Positions 1 to 8,327 of a DNA stretch of 61,447 bases are shown here, piece after piece; the first letter of the stretch is position 1, and each line of letters opens with the position of its first letter. The translations under genes and the position numbers were made by a program. Under the pieces are notes generated by a model. The model did not search any database. It was not told the origin of the DNA and worked only from the letters and a program-made list of their open reading frames with translations. The DNA is from CAZJUP01 sp964549275. GTDB lineage: Bacteria; Fidelibacterota; Marinisomatia; Marinisomatales; TCS55. The DNA lies in contig CAZJUP010000015.1 in the NCBI GenBank assembly GCA_964549275.1, forward strand, positions 1 to 61,447, given 5' to 3'.

Positions 1-14
1 TGGAGAACTAACGA

Positions 15-236
15 ATGTTGCTTAACTTTGTGTCAACTTTTTCGTATGAAGTTCATGTTGATATTAGTTTTCTTTCATCAATCCCCAAAACACCAGGAAT
101 TGGAATATCCGGAAGTAAAATAAAACTTATTAGGCAAAGGCTGGAACCGGTTATGGATACATTAGAAATCCGATATCGCTCAGAATACGATAATGTGTTG
201 TCAGTTCAAACCCGCATTGTTGGGATTGCGGTATGA
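15..236 (+). CDS. small unrecognised ORF
   Basis: This 73-codon frame has a plausible ribosome binding site (GGAG at 2-5, nine bases before the ATG) and opens just after an in-frame TAA at 9-11, so it is not simply the visible end of a longer gene. The C-terminal half (GIGISGSKIKLIRQRL around residues 28-43) faintly resembles the last strand-helix-strand of a histidine kinase ATPase domain, so it could be a kinase remnant. I assign no function. No signal peptide or membrane segment is evident. Confidence 0.35.
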   Translation: MLLNFVSTFSYEVHVDISFLSSIPKTPGIGISGSKIKLIRQRLEPVMDTLEIRYRSEYDNVLSVQTRIVGIAV

Positions 237-297
237 TCAGTAAAAATATTTTATTTATCAAATTTCCGATAACGGAGTTTATGCGAAGGAGTGGTAC

Positions 298-750
298 ATG
301 GATACAACATTGGTAAATGTTACCAATATAAAGGAGCTCGGTGGTCAATCTTTCTATGGTGTCTCCCTTGATGCTCTGGTATCGGCAATTATTGCAATAT
401 TAGTCTTCGGGCTGGGTTTATTTTTTACGAAAAAACATCAAATTATTCAAAAATACTATCACTTGGAGGATGTTGAATCTTACCTGTACGCCCTCTTTTC
501 TGAAATTAGTGGAGGTGTTAAAGAAAGGATAAAGTCTTTTGAAAGCCTTGTAGAACAGTTAGGGAAAAAAGAACAAGCCGACATAAAAATGGAGTACACT
601 TCCGACTACAGTTTAGAATTCATCAAAGAGATTAGTTGGATAGACTATTATAGTGTTTTTTCAAAATTGAAGACAAACAAACACAAAAATAGTATAACAA
701 TATTTAAAAATATCAACAAGTGTGTCGCTGTAAGGGGAATGGGTGAATGA
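298..750 (+). CDS. hypothetical protein with one membrane segment
   Basis: A 150-residue protein with a good ribosome binding site (AAGGAG, nine bases before the ATG). Residues about 24-43 form one hydrophobic helix ending in FFTKK, giving a short N-terminal outside part and a cytoplasmic part of about 100 residues. The cytoplasmic part is rich in Lys and Glu and has helical heptad character around residues 58-95. I recognise no family. It lies alone, 61 bases after the small frame before it and more than 100 bases before the next gene. Confidence 0.6.
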   Translation: MDTTLVNVTNIKELGGQSFYGVSLDALVSAIIAILVFGLGLFFTKKHQIIQKYYHLEDVESYLYALFSEISGGVKERIKSFESLVEQLGKKEQADIKMEYTSDYSLEFIKEISWIDYYSVFSKLKTNKHKNSITIFKNINKCVAVRGMGE

Positions 751-875
751 TCAATTTTATGATCTCATTGTTTATGTAAAAACTCATAACGATGGAGAAT
801 AGTTTTTAGCTTAAGCAATTTACTATAAACGGGTGTGGAACCCACCCTATACCAGATTGTATTGTATAATAGGAG

Positions 876-1286
876 ATGTTTGCAGATCAGAAAATGGAAA
901 ATGCTGTTCAAGATTACCTGGCAAAACTGCCTTTCATCAAGAATACTGCTTTGTATAAAGCGGTAAGAAGGGCGGTCTATTTAATTGTCGAACATGATTT
1001 TCCCCTGCATTCAGCTTTGAACGCTGCCACCGAAGTCTATCCTGTCAAAAGCCAGATTGATCGCTATGTTCGGATGTGCTTCGCCAAGAACTGGTTTGCG
1101 CTCCGTTCCCGGCAGAAATTTCTGCAACGAATGGTAAAACCAACCCGGCGGCAATATATAAGAGACACCATTGTTGATCAGCAGTTAAAACGGGAATACG
1201 ATCGGTTGGTGAAAGATAATTCGGAAAACGTAGAAATTGAAATCGAATTTCCCGACGATAAGTCCGAAGAACGTGTAGATAAGTAG
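876..1286 (+). CDS. hypothetical basic protein, possible helix-turn-helix fold
   Basis: A 136-residue soluble protein. Residues about 20-75 are helical and basic (TALYKAVRRAVYLIVEH, then a YPVKSQIDRYVR segment), which loosely recalls the C-terminal DNA-binding helices of Spo0A-like regulators. The tail is acidic (EIEIEFPDDKSEE). The start is uncertain: AGGAG at 871-875 touches the ATG at 876 and lies 18 bases from a second in-frame ATG at 894, so neither spacing is ideal. It precedes the ferredoxin-domain gene by 95 bases in the same orientation, and the two may be linked. Function unknown. Confidence 0.55.
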   Translation: MFADQKMENAVQDYLAKLPFIKNTALYKAVRRAVYLIVEHDFPLHSALNAATEVYPVKSQIDRYVRMCFAKNWFALRSRQKFLQRMVKPTRRQYIRDTIVDQQLKREYDRLVKDNSENVEIEIEFPDDKSEERVDK

Positions 1287-1381
1287 CCGACACGACAACA
1301 TGATTTATATTTGGATGTAGTTGTCCTTTTTTTAATATTTCGATACATTTCTAACAGTCTAACCACTACATTTCGATTAGG

Positions 1382-2674
1382 ATGGCTCATCATACGGTTA
1401 AAAACGGTTATACCCATTTGGTTCAGCGCTTGAACCGGTATCCCCAGGGAGCCCCGCCATCGGAGCTGTTGAACAAAATCCTGAAAATGTTATTTTCGGA
1501 AAAAGAGGCTGAGTGGGTATCGCTGCTGCCAATCAAACCCTTCACGGCGAAAAAAGCCAGCCAGATCTGGCAATTGGACCTGTCCAAAACCAAGAAAATT
1601 CTGAATCAGTTAGCAAGCCGGGCAATTTTGGCGGATATCGATTATAATGGAGAAACCATGTACGCTCTGCCACCTCCCATGGCGGGCTTCTTTGAATTTT
1701 CCATGATGCGTGTACGATCGGACATCGACCAGAAACTGTTGAGTGAGCTGTTCTATCAGTATATCACGGTGGAAGAAGAATTTATTAAACAGTTATTTGT
1801 CACCGGAGAAACCCAGCTCGGGCGAACGTTTGTCCATGAACCGGCTTTATCAAATGAAAATGCATTGTATGTGCTGGATTACGAAAAAGCAACAGAAGTT
1901 ATTAAGACTGCCTCCCATATCGGAGTAGGAATGTGCTATTGCCGTCATAAGATGATGCATCTCGATCAAGCCTGTGATGCTCCCATGAATATTTGCATGA
2001 CGTTTAATTCAACTGCCGCAACCTTGGCTAAACATGGGCACGCCCGTCAAATTGATTCCGTTGAATGTATGGATCTTTTGCAACAAGCTTATGATCATAA
2101 GCTTGTCCAATTTGGGGAGAATGTTCGAAAGCGGGTGAATTTTATCTGCAACTGCTGTGGCTGTTGTTGTGAAGCCATGATTGCAGCACGTCGGTTTGCG
2201 TTGATGCATCCAGTGCACACAACCAATTTCATTCCCGTGTTGAGTGAGGAAGATTGCAACGGCTGCGGGAAATGCGTTTCTGCCTGTCCGGTTGAAGCTA
2301 TGACTCTGGTTTCCTCTAATAATCCTGATAAACCTAAAATGAAGTTAGCCCGATTGAATGAAGATATTTGCCTGGGGTGTGGATTGTGTGTAACTGCCTG
2401 TGACAAAGGATGTATCAAACTTCAATCCCGGAAAGAACGAGTCATCACGCCGGTAGATGGAGTCCAACGAGCAGTCATAATGGCACTTGAAAGGGGAAAA
2501 CTTCAGAATTTGATTTTTGATAACCGTGTATTGTGGAGTCACCGCGCTTTGGCGGCAATTTTCGGGGTGATTTTACAACTACCAACGGTAAAACAAGTAT
2601 TAGCGATGAATCAGGTCAAATCCCGTTATCTGGAAACCTTGGTGAATCATCTCCCCAAATCAATTTCTGCTTGA
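1382..2674 (+). CDS. 4Fe-4S dicluster ferredoxin-domain protein
   Basis: A 430-residue cytoplasmic iron-sulfur protein. The first 100 residues look like a winged-helix region (KPFTAKKASQIWQLDLSKTK). A Cys-rich middle follows, with CYC near residue 185 and the cluster CNCCGCCC near 256. A bacterial 2[4Fe-4S] ferredoxin domain then has CNGCGKCVSACP near 292 and CLGCGLCVTACD near 330. The second cluster's fourth Cys is followed by Asp, not Pro, with a Cys nearby. The extra Cys motifs could hold a third cluster. The family is known from electron-transfer and redox-sensing proteins, but the partner is not evident here because no hydrogenase, dehydrogenase or Rnf gene lies nearby. The ribosome binding site is weak (TTAGG adjoining the ATG). 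Confidence 0.75.
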   Translation: MAHHTVKNGYTHLVQRLNRYPQGAPPSELLNKILKMLFSEKEAEWVSLLPIKPFTAKKASQIWQLDLSKTKKILNQLASRAILADIDYNGETMYALPPPMAGFFEFSMMRVRSDIDQKLLSELFYQYITVEEEFIKQLFVTGETQLGRTFVHEPALSNENALYVLDYEKATEVIKTASHIGVGMCYCRHKMMHLDQACDAPMNICMTFNSTAATLAKHGHARQIDSVECMDLLQQAYDHKLVQFGENVRKRVNFICNCCGCCCEAMIAARRFALMHPVHTTNFIPVLSEEDCNGCGKCVSACPVEAMTLVSSNNPDKPKMKLARLNEDICLGCGLCVTACDKGCIKLQSRKERVITPVDGVQRAVIMALERGKLQNLIFDNRVLWSHRALAAIFGVILQLPTVKQVLAMNQVKSRYLETLVNHLPKSISA

Positions 2675-2723
2675 TAACGATTTCTAAAGACTTAACCACG
2701 CATCGTCAGTTTCATAGTTTTAA

Positions 2724-2918
2724 ATAAGTATAATAGGGTATTTTCTGTATATTATAGTGAATTTGTTGTTTAGGATTATCCTAGCTTTCATATTAGGATT
2801 ATTTTTTGGCATAGCATATGATAGAACAAAAAGTTTACTTGCACCAGTTGTGACTCATAACTACGCAAATTTTATAATGTATTTTGTTGGATCCCTAACA
2901 GTAATATTTTTTTCATAA
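2724..2918 (+). pseudogene. C-terminal remnant of a CPBP (CAAX/Abi) intramembrane metalloprotease
   Basis: An open frame of 64 codons with no ATG, bounded upstream by TAA at 2721-2723. It reads LLFRIILAFILGLFFGIAYD and then RTKSLLAPVVTHNYANF. This matches the last conserved motif of CPBP proteases: a glycine-rich membrane helix, then (R/K)(T/S)xSLLAPxxxHxxxN with the metal-ligand His. Everything N-terminal, including the EExxxR glutamates, is missing. I read it as the surviving end of a decayed gene. It fills most of the gap between the ferredoxin-domain gene and the convergent lrp-like gene. Confidence 0.6.
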
Positions 2919-2977
2919 GGACTCTATAGTTCCCCGCGATTTTTTAATAAATATAAGATAAAATAATAAGTTGGAAT

Positions 2978-3448
2978 TTATTGCAGGTTTTCAGAATACT
3001 TGATTTTTCGGTTCGAGAAATAAAGCTTATTAACAATAACAGTTCGTATGGTAGTATCTGGAAGATCATTTTGTAGAGAACGAATAATATCATCAAGATG
3101 ATTGAGGTTTTTTGCACGGATTTTTACCGTGAGATATTTTTCTCCAACAGTCGTGTTTATTTGACGAACACCATTAATCTTAATAATATAATCTAATGCC
3201 ATTTGTTCAGTCTCGTAGGTAAAAGAGTGTTTAAATATGATGTCAACGTAAGCAATAATAGATCTCCCAAGTCGACTGTGATCCAGATCGACATTGAATT
3301 TGCGGATATATCCTTCTTTAACGATTTTATTAAACCTTCTTGTAGCAGCTTGGCGGGTAATACCTATTTTCTTTCCCAGTTCATTTAAGGGAATTCTACC
3401 ATCTTCTTGAAGTATGTCTAAAATTTTATAATCGGTTTTATCGAGCAT
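2978..3448 (-). CDS. Lrp/AsnC-family transcriptional regulator
   Basis: A 156-residue feast/famine regulator. Residues 1-60 are the AsnC-type winged helix (MLDKTDYKILDILQEDGR, then ELGKKIGITRQAATRR, the recognition helix). Residues about 65-150 are the ligand-binding RAM/AsnC domain (YVDIIFKHS, TVGEKYLTVKIRAKN). Family members bind amino acids or other small effectors and wrap DNA as octamers. It is transcribed away from the TonB receptor gene, and the AT-rich spacer between them carries repeated GCAATAT/ATATTGC half-sites. It may therefore control itself and the neighbouring receptor-symporter-glucosidase genes. The effector cannot be told from sequence. Confidence 0.9.
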   Translation of the reverse strand: MLDKTDYKILDILQEDGRIPLNELGKKIGITRQAATRRFNKIVKEGYIRKFNVDLDHSRLGRSIIAYVDIIFKHSFTYETEQMALDYIIKINGVRQINTTVGEKYLTVKIRAKNLNHLDDIIRSLQNDLPDTTIRTVIVNKLYFSNRKIKYSENLQ

Positions 3449-3505
3449 TGTTAAGTTCCTTTCTTTTTGTGATAAACAATTGAATTCAGCCTTTGTATTA
3501 CTAGA

Positions 3506-3614
3506 GCAATATATCTCTTAAATATTGCATATTGCAACATAATACTATTATATATGTTTATTATAAGTTGCATAAAGCAATGTAATATATAAATATTATT
3601 ACAATACGCAATAT
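3506..3614. promoter_or_regulatory. array of GCAATAT / ATATTGC half-sites, probable Lrp-type operator
   Basis: The 324-base divergent spacer 3449-3772 is very AT-rich and repeats one half-site. GCAATAT occurs at 3506-3512, ATATTGC at 3522-3528 and again at 3529-3535. TTGCATAAAGCAA at 3568-3580 is a perfect TTGC-N5-GCAA dyad, and GCAATAT recurs at 3608-3614. The first and second form an inverted pair. Several phased dyads between a divergently read Lrp-type gene and its neighbour are what cooperative Lrp binding would need. The assignment to this regulator is inferred from position. Confidence 0.6.
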
Positions 3615-3772
3615 TTATCTTGGACTAAATACAGGTTTAGTGTTATAATAAAGACGCCCTACAATGGTAATTGCAAATTTTATAGGTAAATCTTATAGAC
3701 AATAAGATCTCACTAGCATGAGTGGGAATGAAAAGAAAATATCTATGTAGATTAAAACAAAGGAGTTATAAA

Positions 3773-6253
3773 ATGAAAGAAATAACAAAAATAACAACCT
3801 TCTTAATCCTATCCATGAGCATTTTATTTTCTCAAGGTGCGGTGACGGGTACCGTGAAAGCCGATGACGGCGCGGTATTACCGGGTGCCAACGTTTATCT
3901 TGACGGAACAAATCTTGGAGCAGCTAGCGATGCTAATGGAAACTATAATATTACCGATATTCCTGCAGGTGATTACACATTAATTGCCAGCGCCATCGGG
4001 TACAAGCGCAGCGAAGCTGCTATCAGTGTTACAGATGGGTTGACAACGGATATACATTTCTCATTAGCGACAGATGTTCTTGGTATGGATGCGTTAGTAG
4101 TTACAGGTACTCCAGGGGGTAAGAGTATGCAGAAACGCGATGCAAGTTTTGCCATAAATACATTAAACGCACAAGACATAAGACGTGCTTCACCTAGCAG
4201 CACAGCTAACTTGTTAGATGCTGTTCCGGGTGTCTGGTCCGAAAGTTCAGGAGGCATAGCCGGTGCAAATATCTTTGTGCGTGGTTTACCATCATCAGGC
4301 GATGCGCCGTTTGTTACAATGTCTGTAAACGGGTCTCCAATTTACGGAGTGGAAACACTTTCATTTTTCGAACAGAGTACACTATTTCGGATTGATGAAA
4401 CAGTGGAATCAACGGAAGCATTAAGAGGCGGCCCCAGTGCCATATTTTCAAATGCTGAACCGGGTATGACGGTTAACTTCAATTTGAGAAAGGGAAGTGA
4501 ATTATCCGAAGGACGGATAAAGTATGAAACGTCCGATTACAATTCGCAGCGGATAGATGGATTTATGAGCGGAAAAGTAATCGATGGTCTGTATTTTATG
4601 GTTGGTGGTTATGTACATACATCCCCAGGTATTAGAAGTATGGAATTTAATGGTGAGAACGGCAAGCAGCTTACCGTACAATTAACCAAGATCTTCAAAG
4701 GTGGTGTCCTAAATACCTATACACGGCATACGGATGATGTCGGTCAGTGGGTATTGCCAATGGCACTTGAGACCGGTAATGATCTGGGCACCTTTTCACC
4801 GCTTGGTAATGCGACACGCTTCCGTACACTTCAGATCAATACGCAAGGCGACAGCGTAACCTTTGATTTTGCCAATGGTCGCGGTTGGACCGGTAGTATG
4901 AGTGGGATAAATGGTACGTTTGATCTTGGGAACGGCTGGACAGTCCGTGATAATTTTGCTTATACATCTGGTGATGCAAACACATTTGGTTTTGTACCAA
5001 GCGGAAGTCCGGTTCAAGTATCAGCTCTGGGACTCGATACAGTAAGGACCAGAGGTGGAGAAATACTTTCGGATTCGGATTATGTTCAAAACTATGGTCA
5101 CTGGGTGGTTATGAAGGATCTTGAATCCATCAATAATGACTTGAGTTTCTCTAAAAAATTGGGGAGTCAAGATATTACTGTGGGATTTTACCAAGCGAGA
5201 TGGTCAGCAGGAGATTTCTGGACACTGGGAAACCATATACCCGTTCACAATGTAGCCAACGGGGATTTATTGGAATCAGGTATTACGGCTGATAGCCTTA
5301 CTGCCCATGGTGGTGGAGGCTCGTGGAATTACGGACTCCAATACGCCGGAGATGCCCGGGTATCTGCAGTCTATGTGGCCGATTCCTGGCAGGTTTCATC
5401 AGCTCTGCGACTTGATCTCGGATTTCGTAAAGAATCTTTTGAACTTCAATACACGCTTGATCATGGTGGACATCCAGATGGTTCAATTGATAAAGCAGAG
5501 TCCCTTACTGGAAATGAAACAGCATTGACAGCGGCTGTCAATTTTGACTTATCCGATAATTTGGGTTTATTCGGCCGTTATTCGGATGGGTATATGTTTC
5601 CACACTTTGACATGATACGCGAGAGTAAATATAGTGTTAATAGTGATGGCAATGTTGATGCAAACGAGTTCAAACAAGTTGAATTTGGTGTAAAATATAA
5701 TTCGAAACTTTTCAGTCTGTTTGCAACCGGATTTTCAAATAATGTAGATGTGTTTGATGGAGACGTAGGTTCAACAAGAGAATCTGCGCTACTAAATACG
5801 CAAACAAATGGTGTTGAACTTGATGGCGTATTATCCTTTGGCAGTTTAAAAGTAAAAAGTGTGGCTACTTTTCAGAAGGGTGAGATCAAAGCATCGGATG
5901 TTGATGACAGTATAGTCGGGAATTCCATTTGGCGTCAACCGGACATGCAGTTGAGAATATCACCAAGTTATGATCTTTCTTTCGGAAATTCCACTGCGAC
6001 CATTTACGGTGTCGTAAAGCAGGTTGGAGACCGATGGGATGGAAGAGGTAACGACTTCCAACTGGATGGGTATACTAAAATCGATGCTGGAGTAAATGTA
6101 ACGACACAAAGTGGAATGATTTTTAGTTGTCACATCGACAATTTGACTGACTCTGAGGGTTTGACAGAAGGTGACCCACGTGATCCTGCATCCGCGAATG
6201 GTCGTCCAATTTTTGGGCGATCAATTAAATTCTCTGTTGCCTACGATTTCTAA
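3773..6253 (+). CDS. TonB-dependent outer-membrane receptor, carboxypeptidase-regulatory N-domain
   Basis: An 826-residue outer-membrane receptor. I place the start at the ATG at 3773, which has AAGGAG seven bases upstream and gives a normal signal peptide (KEITKITTFLILSMSILFSQG). An in-frame GTG at 3722 would add 17 residues without a good site. Residues about 22-100 are a CarboxypepD_reg beta-sandwich. The plug runs from about 105 (DALVVTGTPG, then FVRGLPSS) to about 250, followed by the beta-barrel ending in the aromatic SVAYDF. It leads a run of receptor, SSS symporter and GH13 glucosidase, which suggests it imports an oligosaccharide. It is not SusC-sized and no SusD-like partner is present. 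A strong terminator separates it from the symporter, so the symporter and glucosidase need their own promoter or read-through. Confidence 0.9.
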   Translation: MKEITKITTFLILSMSILFSQGAVTGTVKADDGAVLPGANVYLDGTNLGAASDANGNYNITDIPAGDYTLIASAIGYKRSEAAISVTDGLTTDIHFSLATDVLGMDALVVTGTPGGKSMQKRDASFAINTLNAQDIRRASPSSTANLLDAVPGVWSESSGGIAGANIFVRGLPSSGDAPFVTMSVNGSPIYGVETLSFFEQSTLFRIDETVESTEALRGGPSAIFSNAEPGMTVNFNLRKGSELSEGRIKYETSDYNSQRIDGFMSGKVIDGLYFMVGGYVHTSPGIRSMEFNGENGKQLTVQLTKIFKGGVLNTYTRHTDDVGQWVLPMALETGNDLGTFSPLGNATRFRTLQINTQGDSVTFDFANGRGWTGSMSGINGTFDLGNGWTVRDNFAYTSGDANTFGFVPSGSPVQVSALGLDTVRTRGGEILSDSDYVQNYGHWVVMKDLESINNDLSFSKKLGSQDITVGFYQARWSAGDFWTLGNHIPVHNVANGDLLESGITADSLTAHGGGGSWNYGLQYAGDARVSAVYVADSWQVSSALRLDLGFRKESFELQYTLDHGGHPDGSIDKAESLTGNETALTAAVNFDLSDNLGLFGRYSDGYMFPHFDMIRESKYSVNSDGNVDANEFKQVEFGVKYNSKLFSLFATGFSNNVDVFDGDVGSTRESALLNTQTNGVELDGVLSFGSLKVKSVATFQKGEIKASDVDDSIVGNSIWRQPDMQLRISPSYDLSFGNSTATIYGVVKQVGDRWDGRGNDFQLDGYTKIDAGVNVTTQSGMIFSCHIDNLTDSEGLTEGDPRDPASANGRPIFGRSIKFSVAYDF

Positions 6254-6365
6254 GTGTAAAGTAATATGTACGTACCAGGCTTTTTAAACCTACACAAAAA
6301 CAGGAGTCACATTTCTTCACATTCTTGCGCTCTCCTTGGCATTTAAGTAGTATGTGAAGCGATCG

Positions 6366-6401
6366 AAAAAGAACGGGGCGTTATTTAGCCCCGTTCTTTT
6401 T
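6366..6401 (+). terminator. rho-independent terminator after the TonB receptor gene
   Basis: A perfect 14-base inverted repeat: AAAAAGAACGGGGC at 6366-6379, loop GTTATTTA, GCCCCGTTCTTTTT at 6388-6401. The GC-rich stem followed by a T run is a textbook intrinsic terminator 112 bases after the receptor stop codon. The A run on the left would let it act on the other strand too. Confidence 0.9.
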
Positions 6402-6437
6402 ATGTTCTTAACAATAATTACGGAAATAACAAGATAA

Positions 6438-8303
6438 ATGATTGATCTACTCATTGTATTGCTCTTTATTGTTTACAGCATCACTGTTGGATTTCTTTCC
6501 CGCTCTAAAGCGTCTAAAAACCTTGAAGAATATTTTCTGGCTGGGCGGACAATCCCAGGATGGAAAGCCGGCTTCAGTATGGCGGCTACTCAATATGCTG
6601 CTGACACACCTTTGCTGGTTATGGGTCTTATCGCTACGGGAGGCGTGTTTATGTTATGGCGTTTGTGGATATATGGGCTCGCCTTTTTAATGATGGGTTT
6701 TGTGCTTGGTAAAGCATGGAGGAGATCTATGGTAATAACCGATGCAGAACTCACTGAAATTCGTTACAGCGGAAAAGGTGTACTGGCACTTCGTGGGATG
6801 AAAGCTATTTATTACGGAACGATCATCAACTGTACCGTCATGGCGATGGTACTCGTAGCAGCGAACCGAATATCTGAAACTTTTCTTTTGTGGCATGAAT
6901 GGCTGCCAATTGGATTATATAGTACAATTTTAAACATCGTAGAATCTTTTGGTATAAATCTATCTTCGGGTGTAACGGGTCTGGGACCTGCGGTAGCGAC
7001 AACAAATAATATTATCAGCATCGTCTTTATTCTTGCTTTCGTAACGTTATATTCCACTTCGGGAGGATTGCGAAGTGTTATCGCTACAGATATTATCCAA
7101 TTTTCTATTGCGATGGTTGCCACCCTGGTTTACGCTGTTGTAGCCGTGTCAAAAGCCGGTGGAATCGCAGGGATGATTGATCAAATGACTGTCTTATATG
7201 GCCAAGTTCGAACGGCTGAAATTCTTTCGTTCACGCCTACCGGCGGAGAAGTATTATTACCCTTTCTTACACTTATTGGATTACAGTGGTTTTTTCAGAT
7301 GAACAGCGATGGAACAGGATATCTTGCCCAGCGTACTATGGCATGCAAAACAGACAAAGGCGCTCGTCAAGCGGGGTTTATTTTTACTGTAGCTCAAATT
7401 CTATTACGTAGTCTTTTCTGGCTTCCCATCGGAGTTGCACTGTTAGTTCTCTATCCTTATGATGCAGCTTCAATAGGAACTGAAACATTCGTTGCAAGTC
7501 GTGAAATCCTTTATGCTACTGGAATAAAAGACCTTCTTCCAGTAGGTATTAGGGGGCTCATGCTTACCGGACTTCTTGCTGCGCTTGCTTCAACAATTGA
7601 TACACACTTGACTTGGGGTGCAAGTTACTGGAGCAACGATATATATAAAAGATTGGTGAACGAAGCCTGGCTAAAGCGTCAACCTTCTTCAAAAGAATTG
7701 GTTGTTGTTGCCCGTTTATCAAATATATTGATTATTACTATTGCCTTGATAATAATGGCAAATCTTGGCTCTATCCAAAAAGCATGGTATATTTCTCTCC
7801 TGCTGGGTGCGGGAATGGGCTCTGTGCTGGTACTTCGGTGGACTTGGGAACGAATTAATCTTTGGTCAGAATTTGCGGCTATGGCTATTTCATTAATCGT
7901 AGCTTCATTATTACTTTTTACAATAGTTGGAGAGTGGTTGAATGAAGAGTGGCAACGACTCCTAATTATGTCAGTAACTTCCACGGCAACTGTTATAATT
8001 GTCACTTTACTAACACCGACAACCAATGAAAAGATTCTGAATAATTTCTATCAACGTGTGTATCCACCCGGGTTCTGGAACAGAACAACAGCACGACTCG
8101 GACTCGACCAGGGATTACCTATTCGCACATTAAAAGAGGGTGCTTATCTTGTTATAACTACGGCGGCTACTATTTTCCTGCTTTTAGTAGGTATAGGAAA
8201 ATTTTTGCTTCCTGTACCTGAGGCTTCCTTTTTTCCCGCTTTGCTGTATATTGCATTAGGAATCGCCACCATATCACTTTGGTGGAAAAAGGTAATGGCT
8301 TAA
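6438..8303 (+). CDS. sodium:solute symporter (SSS/SGLT family), probable sugar transporter
   Basis: A 621-residue inner-membrane protein with about 14 hydrophobic helices. The N-terminal helix leads into SKASKNLEEYFLAGRTIPGW, the usual SSS start (SxxxxxxEYFLAGR). The central TLYSTSGGLRSVIATDIIQF segment is a conserved SSS signature. The family couples Na+ entry to uptake of sugars, amino acids, vitamins and similar solutes. The gene ends 24 bases before the glucosidase gene and follows the TonB receptor, so uptake of the receptor's sugar across the inner membrane is the likely job. Exact substrate unknown. The C-terminus is longer than in 450-500-residue family members and carries extra helices after residue 500. 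Confidence 0.85.
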   Translation: MIDLLIVLLFIVYSITVGFLSRSKASKNLEEYFLAGRTIPGWKAGFSMAATQYAADTPLLVMGLIATGGVFMLWRLWIYGLAFLMMGFVLGKAWRRSMVITDAELTEIRYSGKGVLALRGMKAIYYGTIINCTVMAMVLVAANRISETFLLWHEWLPIGLYSTILNIVESFGINLSSGVTGLGPAVATTNNIISIVFILAFVTLYSTSGGLRSVIATDIIQFSIAMVATLVYAVVAVSKAGGIAGMIDQMTVLYGQVRTAEILSFTPTGGEVLLPFLTLIGLQWFFQMNSDGTGYLAQRTMACKTDKGARQAGFIFTVAQILLRSLFWLPIGVALLVLYPYDAASIGTETFVASREILYATGIKDLLPVGIRGLMLTGLLAALASTIDTHLTWGASYWSNDIYKRLVNEAWLKRQPSSKELVVVARLSNILIITIALIIMANLGSIQKAWYISLLLGAGMGSVLVLRWTWERINLWSEFAAMAISLIVASLLLFTIVGEWLNEEWQRLLIMSVTSTATVIIVTLLTPTTNEKILNNFYQRVYPPGFWNRTTARLGLDQGLPIRTLKEGAYLVITTAATIFLLLVGIGKFLLPVPEASFFPALLYIALGIATISLWWKKVMA

Positions 8304-8327
8304 TTACAGAAATTATTAAGGTTAAAT

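Noticed and set aside
831..847. GGGTG...CACCC hairpin before the 136-residue gene as a terminator
   Set aside because: A five-pair stem with no following T run; too weak to call.
3722..3772. In-frame GTG start for the TonB receptor, 17 codons upstream
   Set aside because: It would put basic and Cys-containing residues before the signal peptide. The ATG at 3773 has AAGGAG at the right distance.
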